A DNA stretch of 35,274 nucleotides from an uncultured Alistipes sp. (GTDB lineage: Bacteria > Bacteroidota > Bacteroidia > Bacteroidales > Rikenellaceae), in assembly GCA_947178025.1 (NCBI GenBank), contig CAMWWU010000004.1, positions 1 to 35,274 of the forward strand, written 5' to 3'. The translations under genes were made by a program, and so were the position numbers. Under the pieces are notes generated by a model that worked only from the letters and a program-made list of their open reading frames with translations, had not been told where the DNA came from and ran no database searches. Shown here piece after piece: positions 17,505-26,356 of this stretch (position 1 is its first letter; every line of letters starts with the position of its first letter).

Positions 17505-18929
17505 ATGAAAAAACTGATATATGCTGCGGCTTGTCTGCTGACCGTCGTCGCCGTCTCCTGCGAAAGTTTCCTCGACGAAACGCCCAAGAGCACGCTGACC
17601 CCGCAGAACTCTTTCAAGGACGAGGCAGACTGGAACAAGACCCTGACGGCGGCCTACGGATCGTTGCAGAACATCACTGCCGGCTTCGAGGCCAAGTATG
17701 CCATCACGCTGGGCGAGTTCGGCACCGACGAGGTGATCCCCTTCGACCTGGGGTGGGCCGCCTATGCCGAGCTGCACTACTATACGTTCTCGGCGCAGCA
17801 CGCCTTTCTGGACAACCACTACGGGCACTGCTACGATGGCGTCAAGCGATGCAATATCGTGATCGATATGCCGGCCGATGCCGCCGTGAGCAGCTCCGCC
17901 CGCACGATGATGATCGCACAGGCCCGGTTCCTGCGTGCGCTCTTCTATTTCGACCTGGTGCGCATGTACGGCGGCGTGCCCCTCTGGACCTCGGGTTCGG
18001 TGGATCGCGACCAAATCATGAAGCCGCGCGCCACGGCCGACGAGGTGTACGACCTGATCGTCTCGGATCTGCGCGCCGCGGCCTCCGTGCTGCCCGCGAA
18101 GTGGTCGGAGAACTCCGACAAGGGCCGCGCCACCTCCTATGCCGCGAACGCCATCCTGGGCCGCGTGCTGTTGCAGTGGGGGCGTCCTGCCGAGGCGCTC
18201 GCCGCCCTCGACCTGGTTTACGGCAAGTTCCGTCTTTACGACGACTACTCCTTCATCTTCTCGCCCGCGCATAAGAACGAGGAGATCGAGAATATCTTCG
18301 AGGTGCAGTTCCGCCACTCGGGCAAGTGGGGCGAGGAGGGTTCGCTCCAACACAGCTACTGGGGCCCGCGCGGGGTCGGCGGCCCGACCGCTTTCGGCGG
18401 CTGGGGCGGCTTCGGAGCTTCGCAGTACCTCTACGACAGCTATGCCGACAACGACCGTCGCAAGCAGGCCTTCTTCTGGACCGAGTTCGGAGGCATCCGT
18501 CAGGATCCGCCGTGCATCAGGAAGTTCTGGGACGAGAACTACGGCAACGAGATCGAGAACGACGACCTGAATTTCATCTACATGCGTTATGCCGACGTGT
18601 TGCTGATGCGTGCCGAGGCGCTGAATGCCGTGAACGACGCGACGAATGCCAAATACGACTGTCTGAACGAGGTGCGCCGTCGTGCGGGAGTCGCCGAGGT
18701 CTTTTCGGAGACCAACGAGCGGTTCGCTGAGATCCTGCTCGAAGAGCGTATGAAGGAGCTCTGCTGCGAGCATCTGCGCCGCTTCGACCTGATCCGTTTC
18801 GGCAAGCTCGCGCAGCAGGTGCGTCTTGCGCACGGTGTCGAGGTGCGCGATCACCACGTGCTTTATCCCATTCCGCAGAGTGCGATGGACGCCAACGATG
18901 CGATTACGGAGAACAATCCGGGTTATTGA
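17505..18929 (+). CDS. SusD/RagB-family nutrient-binding lipoprotein
   Basis: Lipobox VAVSCESFLDETP, YDGVKRCNIVID, AQARFLRALFYFDLVRMYGGVPL, RYADVLLMRAEALN, ERMKELCCEHLRRFDLIRFG. Confidence 0.96.
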   Translation: MKKLIYAAACLLTVVAVSCESFLDETPKSTLTPQNSFKDEADWNKTLTAAYGSLQNITAGFEAKYAITLGEFGTDEVIPFDLGWAAYAELHYYTFSAQHAFLDNHYGHCYDGVKRCNIVIDMPADAAVSSSARTMMIAQARFLRALFYFDLVRMYGGVPLWTSGSVDRDQIMKPRATADEVYDLIVSDLRAAASVLPAKWSENSDKGRATSYAANAILGRVLLQWGRPAEALAALDLVYGKFRLYDDYSFIFSPAHKNEEIENIFEVQFRHSGKWGEEGSLQHSYWGPRGVGGPTAFGGWGGFGASQYLYDSYADNDRRKQAFFWTEFGGIRQDPPCIRKFWDENYGNEIENDDLNFIYMRYADVLLMRAEALNAVNDATNAKYDCLNEVRRRAGVAEVFSETNERFAEILLEERMKELCCEHLRRFDLIRFGKLAQQVRLAHGVEVRDHHVLYPIPQSAMDANDAITENNPGY

Positions 18930-18955
18930 TCTGAAAAAAATATTATCTGTAGCAT

Positions 18956-20578
18956 ATGAAAACGACATTTCGATTTGCCTGCGCCCTGTTGTTCGTCGCA
19001 GCGGCCGGATGCGAAAAAGAGGGCGGTCAGCGCCTGGCCGATGTCGAACTCGGTCGCACGACGGTGGAGAACGGTGTGGTGACGGTGGTGCCGACCGAAT
19101 ACTATCAGGCTTTCCGCAACCCGATGAAGGGGCTGCGCGAGTTCTTCGGTCCGGGATACGACAAGAAACGCGATGAATACCCCTATCCCTACGGTTCGAT
19201 CATCAAGGAGTACATGCAGTGGAACATGATGGAGGATGTCGAGTCGGATGGCGTGGACAAGGTGATCGCCTACAGCGACCATCGCTGGGAGGGCGTCGAG
19301 GATATGAACGTCAAGGTGATTCCGCGTCCGTTCATCATCTGGATGGAGCCCTACGAGGGCGGATACCCGAAGAACACCTACACGAACCATCCCGACGATC
19401 TGAACGGCTGGCACTGGCCTTCGGACTTCCCGATGGAGGTGCGTTCGGCCGACGACAATACCCCTTCGACAGGCGGTTACTTCGATCCGCGGTTTCAGGA
19501 TCGCATGAAGAAGCTCGTTGCCAAACTGGGCGAGGCGTGGGACAACGATCCGCGCGTGGCCTATGTCGAGATGGGGCTCATCGGCGAGTGGGGCGAGCAT
19601 CACGATCCCAACGTTACGACCGTATGGCTGCCCCACACGCAGTCGTTCCATGTGGCCAACCGCACCTGGATTCCGGGTATCGAGAAGACCCTGGGCGATG
19701 CGTTCCGCGACGCTTTCAAGAACAAGAAGGTGATGGTCCGCTACGCTTACGAGTTCGAGGACTACGACTTCGGCATCTACTGGGATTCGTGGGCTATCGA
19801 CGAGGAGCTGGAGCGAGGTTACAATGCCATGGTCAAGCGCGGCGACTATTGGCGCGATCAGGTCGTGGGCGGCGAGATCACCTGGAACTGGGGCTCGCTG
19901 ATGGCCAACGGCTACAAGAGCTTCGAGGATTGCGTGGCCGACACCGGAACCCGTGCCCTGGTGCTGGAGCAGATCCGCACGCTGCACTGCAACCACCTGG
20001 GCGGCATCACGTGGGCCAACTTCAAGGATCAGCAGTTCCAGACCAATGCCGCTACGATACAGAAGGCGCTCGGCTATCGTTTCGTGATCCGGCAGTTCAG
20101 CTATCCGACGCGCATCGAGCGCGGCGTGCCGTTCGAGGTGAAACTCGACGTGGTGAACACGGGTTCTTCGCCCTTCTATTACGACTGGCCCGTGGAGGTG
20201 GCGCTGCTCGATGCCGAAACGCATGAAAAGGTGTGGGGTGCGACGCTCGACGACGTACATGTCTCGCAGTGGATGCCCGGCGACCGGTGGGACAAGGCCA
20301 AGAACTGCTATGCGGTGCCGGCGGAGGTGAACGAGGTGGCCGGCACGCTGACCCTCGATGAGGATCTGGCTCCCGGCAAGTACATCGTGTCGGTCGCCGT
20401 ACTCGACCCGGCGGGCATGCTCCCCTCGCTGCGCTTCGCGGCCATGAACTACTTTACGGGAGGCCGCCATCCGATGGGTTACGTCGGCGTGGGGGCTGAG
20501 AGCGACGAGTATGCGCTGACCTACGGTTTCGACGATATCCAGGCCGATAAGACGCTGCACTATGTCGTCGAGAAATAG
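18956..20578 (+). CDS. DUF4832-type putative glycoside hydrolase lipoprotein, copy 1
   Basis: Lipobox VAAAGCEKEGG; FRNPMKGLREFF, YVEMGLIGEWGEHHDP, KVMVRYAYEFEDYDFGIYWDSW, GGEITWNWGS, C-terminal Ig-like NTGSSPFYYDWPVEVALLD. Resembles the DUF4874/DUF4832 architecture. Confidence 0.75.
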   Translation: MKTTFRFACALLFVAAAGCEKEGGQRLADVELGRTTVENGVVTVVPTEYYQAFRNPMKGLREFFGPGYDKKRDEYPYPYGSIIKEYMQWNMMEDVESDGVDKVIAYSDHRWEGVEDMNVKVIPRPFIIWMEPYEGGYPKNTYTNHPDDLNGWHWPSDFPMEVRSADDNTPSTGGYFDPRFQDRMKKLVAKLGEAWDNDPRVAYVEMGLIGEWGEHHDPNVTTVWLPHTQSFHVANRTWIPGIEKTLGDAFRDAFKNKKVMVRYAYEFEDYDFGIYWDSWAIDEELERGYNAMVKRGDYWRDQVVGGEITWNWGSLMANGYKSFEDCVADTGTRALVLEQIRTLHCNHLGGITWANFKDQQFQTNAATIQKALGYRFVIRQFSYPTRIERGVPFEVKLDVVNTGSSPFYYDWPVEVALLDAETHEKVWGATLDDVHVSQWMPGDRWDKAKNCYAVPAEVNEVAGTLTLDEDLAPGKYIVSVAVLDPAGMLPSLRFAAMNYFTGGRHPMGYVGVGAESDEYALTYGFDDIQADKTLHYVVEK

Positions 20579-22199
20579 GTTGGCGGCGGCATTCGCACTG
20601 TGCGCCTTCGTTTGCGCAGGCTGTGCGGGGCGGGGGACTCCCGCCCGCTACACGGCCGCGTGCGACGAAGGCCGCGTGCGTGTCCGGATGGTCGAATACG
20701 AACCCGCCCTGCGCAATCCGATGAAAGGATTCCGGGAGTTCTTCATGATCGGCACTGACCGACGGCGTGCGGAGTATCCCTATCCCTACGGTTCGCTCGT
20801 CAAGGAGTACATGCAGTGGAACATGCTCGAAAACGTCGAGTCGGACGGCGTAGAGAAGATCGTCGCCTACAGCGACCGCCGCTGGCAGGGCGTCGAGGAG
20901 CAGAATGTGAAGGTTATTCCGCGCGTGCTGCTCGTGTGGGTCGAGCCGTGGCACGGAGGATGGGCCAAGGACGAGGCCAATCCCGACGATCTGAACGGCT
21001 GGCACTGGCCCTCGGACCTACCCGGCGAGACGGGGCCCTACAAGCAGATTCCGGGTTCGGTCGGCGCCTATGTCGAGCCGCAGGATTCGCTGACGACGAT
21101 CCGGGGCGGATATTTCGATCCGTCGTTTCCGGAGCGTGTGAGGAGGCTCGTCGCCAAGCTGGGCGAAGCGTGGGACGACGATCCGCGCGTGGCTTATGTC
21201 GAGATGGGCATCGTCGGCGAATGGGGCGAACACCATGACCCCGACCTGTCGACCCTCTTCGCGCCGCACGACGAGCCGCGGCATGTCGACGGCCGCACGT
21301 GGATTCCGGGCATGCAGCAGGTGCTGGGCGATGCGTTCCGCGATGCTTTCAGGAACAAGAAAGTGATGGTGCGTTATGCCTACGAGTTCGAGGATTACGA
21401 CTTCGGCATCTACTGGGACTCGTGGTCTCAGCCCGAGGAGCAGCAGCGCGGGTACGACGCGATGTTGCGCCGCGGCGACTACTGGCGCACGCAGCCCGTG
21501 GGCGGCGAGATCACCTGGAACTGGGGATCGCTGGCCCGCTATCCGAGTTTCGAGGCGGTGGTGGCCGACGACACGACCCGGCGTTTCGTCGTGGAGCAGA
21601 TCCGCAACCTGCACTGCAACCATCTGGGAGGCATCACATGGGCCGACTTCGACGATCCGGTATTCGCACGGAATGCCGCCGAGCTGCAAAAGGCGATGGG
21701 GTATCGTTTCGTGCTGGACGAGGCGGACTATCCCTGCCGGATCGAGGCGGGCGAGCCGTTCGGGGTGACCTTCTCGCTGCGCAATACGGGCTCTTCGCCC
21801 TTCTATTACGACTGGCCTGCGGAGGTGGCGCTGCTCGATGCCGCGACGCACGAAAAGGTGTGGGGCGCGACGCTCGACGACGTGCGCATCTCGCAGTGGA
21901 TGCCCGGCGAGGAGTGGGATGCCGACCGACAGGCTTACCGCAAGGCCCCCGAATCGGTGACGGTGCGGGCGCAGCTCGTGGCGGAGGGTGTCGCCGCCGG
22001 ACGTTATATCCTGGCACTGGGAGTTCTCGATCCTGCCTGCGGCCGTCCGACGCTGCGTTTCGCCAATACCAACTATTTTACGGGCGGCTATCATCCGCTC
22101 GGGTATGTCGGAGTCGGCGTGCCGGAGAGCGATCCCGCGCTCGATCCCGCATGTTTCGACGATTTGCAAAGCGATACTACATTGAATTACAAAATCTAA
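20562..22199 (+). CDS. DUF4832-type putative glycoside hydrolase lipoprotein, copy 2 (tandem paralog)
   Basis: Same motifs as copy 1 (LRNPMKGFREFF, YVEMGIVGEWGEHHDPD, GGEITWNWGS, NTGSSPFYYDWPAEVALLD); lipobox VCAGCAGRG; ORF overlaps copy 1 by 17 nt. Confidence 0.75.
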   Translation: MSSRNRLAAAFALCAFVCAGCAGRGTPARYTAACDEGRVRVRMVEYEPALRNPMKGFREFFMIGTDRRRAEYPYPYGSLVKEYMQWNMLENVESDGVEKIVAYSDRRWQGVEEQNVKVIPRVLLVWVEPWHGGWAKDEANPDDLNGWHWPSDLPGETGPYKQIPGSVGAYVEPQDSLTTIRGGYFDPSFPERVRRLVAKLGEAWDDDPRVAYVEMGIVGEWGEHHDPDLSTLFAPHDEPRHVDGRTWIPGMQQVLGDAFRDAFRNKKVMVRYAYEFEDYDFGIYWDSWSQPEEQQRGYDAMLRRGDYWRTQPVGGEITWNWGSLARYPSFEAVVADDTTRRFVVEQIRNLHCNHLGGITWADFDDPVFARNAAELQKAMGYRFVLDEADYPCRIEAGEPFGVTFSLRNTGSSPFYYDWPAEVALLDAATHEKVWGATLDDVRISQWMPGEEWDADRQAYRKAPESVTVRAQLVAEGVAAGRYILALGVLDPACGRPTLRFANTNYFTGGYHPLGYVGVGVPESDPALDPACFDDLQSDTTLNYKI

Positions 22200-22209
22200 A
22201 GCTTTTTCC

Positions 22210-23220
22210 ATGAAACGACTTCCGATTCTTCTGTTCGTGTTGTTGCTGGCCGTTTCCTGCGGCCGTCGCACGGCCGAGGAGCACCCCGTCCGAATTATTT
22301 TCGATACGGATCTGGGCAACGATATCGATGACGTGCTGGCGCTCGAAATGCTGCTCAACTACGAGCGGGAGGGCCGGGCCGAACTGCTGGGCGTGACGCT
22401 CTGCAAGGCCAATCCCCATACCGCCGAGTTCGCCGACGGCTATCTGCGGGCCGCCGGTCGCGGCGACATGCCGCTGGGCTTCGCCCATCGGGGCGTGACG
22501 CCCGAGGACGGGAGCTATCTGCTGCCGACGCTCGGTGCGTCGTTCGACGGGCAGCCGCTGCTCAGTCCCGAGCGCACGGCCGACGAGCTGCCCGAAGGTT
22601 ATGTGCTGCTGCGGCAGCTGCTGGCGCAGCAGCCCGATGCGTCGGTCGTACTCGTCGCCGTGGGGCCGTTGACCAACATCGGCAATCTGCTCGCGAGCGA
22701 GGCTGACGAGATCTCACCCCTCGCGGGGCGTGAACTGGTGGCGGCCAAAGTGAAGCGCGTGGTGACGATGGCCGGCTTGTTCGGCGACGAATTCGATTTC
22801 CCGGAGTGGAATGTCATGTGCGACGTCGAGGCGGCGCAGCGGACCTTCCATCTCTGCCCCGTGATGCTGACGACGACCGGCTGGGAGGTCGGCAACCGCT
22901 TGCTCTATCCGCACGAGAGCATCCTGAACGACTTCGGCGATCCCGAGGCCAGTCCCCTGGCGGTGGCTTACTGCCACTATATGGAGATGCCCTACGATCG
23001 GCAGACGTGGGATCTGACCGCCGTGCTGGAGGCCGTGGAGCCCGGCGTGTGGTTCGACCGCTCGCCCCGGGGCCGGATCCGGATCGCTGATGACGGTCGG
23101 AGTACGCTCGACGTGGCGGCGGAGGGCGTGCAGGATTATCTGATCATTCCGCAGGAACGCACGGCGGCGGCTCTGGAGGCGCTCGTCGCCCGGACTGCGG
23201 GTAAAACGCCGGAGCAATGA
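22210..23220 (+). CDS. Nucleoside-hydrolase-like (IUNH superfamily) lipoprotein
   Basis: Lipobox LLAVSCGRR, IIFDTDLGNDIDDVLALEMLLNY, VAVGPLTNIGNLL, WNVMCDVEAAQ, TWDLTAVLEAV. Confidence 0.88.
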   Translation: MKRLPILLFVLLLAVSCGRRTAEEHPVRIIFDTDLGNDIDDVLALEMLLNYEREGRAELLGVTLCKANPHTAEFADGYLRAAGRGDMPLGFAHRGVTPEDGSYLLPTLGASFDGQPLLSPERTADELPEGYVLLRQLLAQQPDASVVLVAVGPLTNIGNLLASEADEISPLAGRELVAAKVKRVVTMAGLFGDEFDFPEWNVMCDVEAAQRTFHLCPVMLTTTGWEVGNRLLYPHESILNDFGDPEASPLAVAYCHYMEMPYDRQTWDLTAVLEAVEPGVWFDRSPRGRIRIADDGRSTLDVAAEGVQDYLIIPQERTAAALEALVARTAGKTPEQ

Positions 23221-25175
23221 GACGCTGGGTGATCGCACTGCTGGCGCTGGCAGCCCTGCTGCCGGCCTCGGCCGGCCGGCGGCCGCTGGCGAGTGTCCTG
23301 TCTCCCGACGGTAAAAACCGGGTGGAGGTGTCGTTCGACGGCGGGACGCTGTGTTACGAAGTATTCCGCAACGACGACCGGATTCTGGCGCCGTCGCCCC
23401 TTTCGATGAGCGTCGAAGGGCGGACGTGGGGCGCCGATGCCCGGCCTCGCAAGGTCGTGCGGCGGCGTGTGGAACGCGTAGACCGGCCGGTCGTACCCCG
23501 CAAGAGCGCCGAGCTTCGCGATGCCTATTGCGAGGCGGCGCTCCATTTCCGCGGATACCGTGTCGAGGTGCGTGCTTATGACGACGGCGTGGCTTATCGC
23601 TTCGTCGGCACGACGCCCGAAGAGGGGCGTGTCGAACGCGAGCAGGTCTGTTATCGCTTCGATGGCGATTACCCCTCGCTAACGCTGCTGACCAAGGAGT
23701 TGCAGAATTGGTTCGAGGAGGATTACACCGAGCGGAGGCTCGGGGCGCTGCCTGCCGACAGCATGTCGATCGCGCCGGTCATGGTGCGTGTCGGCCGCTA
23801 TGGGGTGCTGCTCGCCGAGGCGAATCTGTACAGCTATCCGGGCCTTTACCTGCATCCTGCGGGGCTGGGTTTCGAGGGGGTTCAGGCCGCCTATCCGAGC
23901 CGGGAGGAGTTTCGCGACGGCACGAACAAGCTCTATGCCGTCGAGCGCGAACCGTGGCTCGTGAAGTGCGGGCTCGATCGGGCTTTCCCGTGGCGCGTGA
24001 CGGGGATCTTCGACGATGACGCCTCGATGCTCGCCAGCGACCTGGTTTACCTGCTCTCCGAGAAGAGCGACCGCGACTATGCGTGGGTTCGGCCGGGCAA
24101 GGTGCTTTGGGACTGGTGGAATCATAACAATATCTACGGTGTCGATTTCGAGGCCGGCATCAATACGGCGACTTACCTCTATATGGTCGATTTCGCTGCG
24201 GAGCACGGCATCGAGTATCTGCTCATCGACGAGGGGTGGTCGGGACGCGACGACCTGCTGACGCTCGCTCCCGGCGTGGATATTCCTGCCGTCTGCCGCC
24301 ATGCGGCCGAAAAAGGCGTCGGCATCCTGCTGTGGGCCAAGTGGATCAATGTGGACCGGCAGCTCGACGAGGCATTCGAACGGATGGCTTCGTGGGGTGT
24401 GCGCGGCGTGAAGATCGACTTCATGGACCGCAACGACGCCCGAATGGTCGACTTCTACGAGCGGGTGGCCCGCAAGGCCGAGGAGTGTCGGCTGCTGATC
24501 GATTTCCACGGCTCCTATCCCAACGAGGGAATGCGGGCGAAGTATCCGCTGCTGATGACCCGCGAGGGAGTGGTCGGCCTGGAGTATAACAAGTGGAGCG
24601 AGCGTGCGACGCCGCGCCACGATCTGATCATTCCGTTCCTGCGCATGTGGGTCGGCCCGATGGACTACACGCCGGGCGCCATGCTCAATGCGCAGCCCGA
24701 GTCGTTCCGGATCAGCCATGTCGAGCCGATGAGCCAGGGTACGCGGGCCCATCAGCTGGCCATGTACGTCGTCTACGAGAGTCCGTTGCAGATGCTTTCG
24801 GACAGTCCGACGAAGTACCTCGAAAACCCCGAGTCGTTCGCATTTCTGAAGCAGGTGCCGACCGTCTGGGACGAGACCCGTCCGCTGTTCGGCACCGTCG
24901 GAAGCAACGTCGGCGTGGCACGTCGCAGCGGCGACATGTGGTTCGTCGGCGTGATGGGCGGCAGCGAGGCGCAGTCGCTCGCGGTCGATCTTTCGTTCCT
25001 CGGCGGGGGAGTGTGGGAGATGACCCAGTGGGCCGACGGTGCGAATGCCGCGACGAACGGCAAGGACTGCCGCCGCAGCGCGCTGCGGGTGACTGCTGCC
25101 GACCGGATTCCCGTGGCCCTGGCGCCCGGTGGCGGTTTTGCGGCGGTGATCCGCCGGGGAAGCGGCGCCGAATGA
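23217..25175 (+). CDS. GH97-family glycoside hydrolase, predicted retaining (alpha-galactosidase-like) subgroup
   Basis: N-terminal beta-sandwich (SPDGKNRVEVSFDGGTLCYEV), WDWWNHNNIYGVDF, YLLIDEGW, GVKIDFMDRND, DFHGSYPNEGMRAKYPLLMTREGVVGLEYNKW; ATGA overlap with the upstream gene. Confidence 0.9.
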   Translation: MRRWVIALLALAALLPASAGRRPLASVLSPDGKNRVEVSFDGGTLCYEVFRNDDRILAPSPLSMSVEGRTWGADARPRKVVRRRVERVDRPVVPRKSAELRDAYCEAALHFRGYRVEVRAYDDGVAYRFVGTTPEEGRVEREQVCYRFDGDYPSLTLLTKELQNWFEEDYTERRLGALPADSMSIAPVMVRVGRYGVLLAEANLYSYPGLYLHPAGLGFEGVQAAYPSREEFRDGTNKLYAVEREPWLVKCGLDRAFPWRVTGIFDDDASMLASDLVYLLSEKSDRDYAWVRPGKVLWDWWNHNNIYGVDFEAGINTATYLYMVDFAAEHGIEYLLIDEGWSGRDDLLTLAPGVDIPAVCRHAAEKGVGILLWAKWINVDRQLDEAFERMASWGVRGVKIDFMDRNDARMVDFYERVARKAEECRLLIDFHGSYPNEGMRAKYPLLMTREGVVGLEYNKWSERATPRHDLIIPFLRMWVGPMDYTPGAMLNAQPESFRISHVEPMSQGTRAHQLAMYVVYESPLQMLSDSPTKYLENPESFAFLKQVPTVWDETRPLFGTVGSNVGVARRSGDMWFVGVMGGSEAQSLAVDLSFLGGGVWEMTQWADGANAATNGKDCRRSALRVTAADRIPVALAPGGGFAAVIRRGSGAE

Positions 25176-25203
25176 ACCCGGCCGGCCTCCGGAGCCGTCG
25201 CCG

Positions 25204-25235
25204 CTCCTTCCCCGAAGAGCTTCGGGAGGCGCCGG
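25204..25235 (+). other. GC-rich hairpin element upstream of the GRP-type sugar transporter
   Basis: CTCCTTCCCCGAAGAGCTTCGGGAGGCGCCGG; perfect inverted repeat CCCGAA-GAGC-TTCGGG (25211-25226); related to 27838..27866. Confidence 0.6.
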
Positions 25236-25281
25236 CGCACGATCGGGACGATCGAATCGAATACTAACCAAAATCTGAATT

Positions 25282-26289
25282 ATGTATATTGTAGGCAACT
25301 ATTTTACGGCGGTCGTATTCTGTCTGATTACGATGCTGTGCTGGGGTTCGTGGGGCAATACGCAGAAACTCGCTTCGAAGAGCTGGCGTTACGAACTCTT
25401 CTATTGGGATTACGTGATCGGCATGGTGCTCTTCGCGCTGGCGCTGGGTCTGACGATGGGCAGCACGGGCGATGCGGGCCGTTCGTTCCTCGCCGATCTG
25501 GGGCAGGCCGAATGGGCAGCCGCGGGATGCGTGCTGCTGGGCGGCGTGATCTTCAACGCCTCGAACATCCTGCTCTCGGCCTCGGTGTCGCTCGCGGGCA
25601 TGGCCGTGGCCTTCCCGCTGGGCGTGGGTATCGCGCTGGTGTTGGGCGTTGTGGTCAACTATATCGGCGCGCCTTCGGGAAACGCATCGGCGCTCTTCGC
25701 GGGCGTGGCTCTCATCGTGCTGGCCATCGTCTGCAACGGCATCGCCTCGGGGCGTATGTCGCAGGGCGAGGAGGATCGCCGGAACAACCGCAAAGGGTTG
25801 TGGCTCGCGCTGGCGGCCGGCGTGCTGATGTCGCTCTTCTACCGCTTCGTGGTGATGGGCATGGATGTCGAGAACTTCCAGTCGCCCGCCGCAGGGATGC
25901 TGACCCCCTATTCGGCGATCTTCGTCTTCTCGCTCGGCGTGCTGGCCAGCAATCTCCTCTTCAATACGCTGGTCATGCGCCGTCCGTTCGTCGGCGAGCC
26001 CGTGAGCTACCGTGCCTACTTCGGCGGATCGCTGCCGACGCACCTCGTAGGCATGCTGGGCGGTGCCGTGTGGTGTCTCGGTACGGCCTTCAGCTATATC
26101 GCTTCGGGCGAGGCCGGGCCGGCTATCTCCTATGCGCTCGGACAGGGCGCTCCGATGGTCGCCGCCGTGTGGGGAGTCTTCGTCTGGAAGGAGTTTCGGG
26201 GGGCGTCGATGCTTGTGAAGCGGCTGCTGGCCCTCATGTTCGTGCTCTTCGTGGGCGGGCTGGCACTCATTATCTCCGCCGGCAACTGA
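25282..26289 (+). CDS. GRP (glucose/ribose porter)/RhaT-like sugar transporter
   Basis: ~10 TM segments, start MYIVGNYFTAVVFCLITMLCWGSWGNTQKLASKSWRYELFYWDYVIG, SYALGQGAPMVAAVWGVFVWKEF; in operon with ribokinase. Confidence 0.85.
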   Translation: MYIVGNYFTAVVFCLITMLCWGSWGNTQKLASKSWRYELFYWDYVIGMVLFALALGLTMGSTGDAGRSFLADLGQAEWAAAGCVLLGGVIFNASNILLSASVSLAGMAVAFPLGVGIALVLGVVVNYIGAPSGNASALFAGVALIVLAIVCNGIASGRMSQGEEDRRNNRKGLWLALAAGVLMSLFYRFVVMGMDVENFQSPAAGMLTPYSAIFVFSLGVLASNLLFNTLVMRRPFVGEPVSYRAYFGGSLPTHLVGMLGGAVWCLGTAFSYIASGEAGPAISYALGQGAPMVAAVWGVFVWKEFRGASMLVKRLLALMFVLFVGGLALIISAGN

Positions 26290-26305
26290 CGCCGTATTCC
26301 GCAAA

Positions 26306-26344
26306 GTGAAAGGGCTGCCCCGACGGGCAGCCCTTTTCTTTCAC
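26306..26344. terminator. Bidirectional intrinsic terminator between the ribose-type and xylose operons
   Basis: GTGAAAGGGCTGCCC-cgac-GGGCAGCCCTTTTCTTTCAC; stem flanked by A and T tracts in the gap between converging genes. Confidence 0.9.
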
Positions 26345-26356
26345 GCGGCGTGCGGG

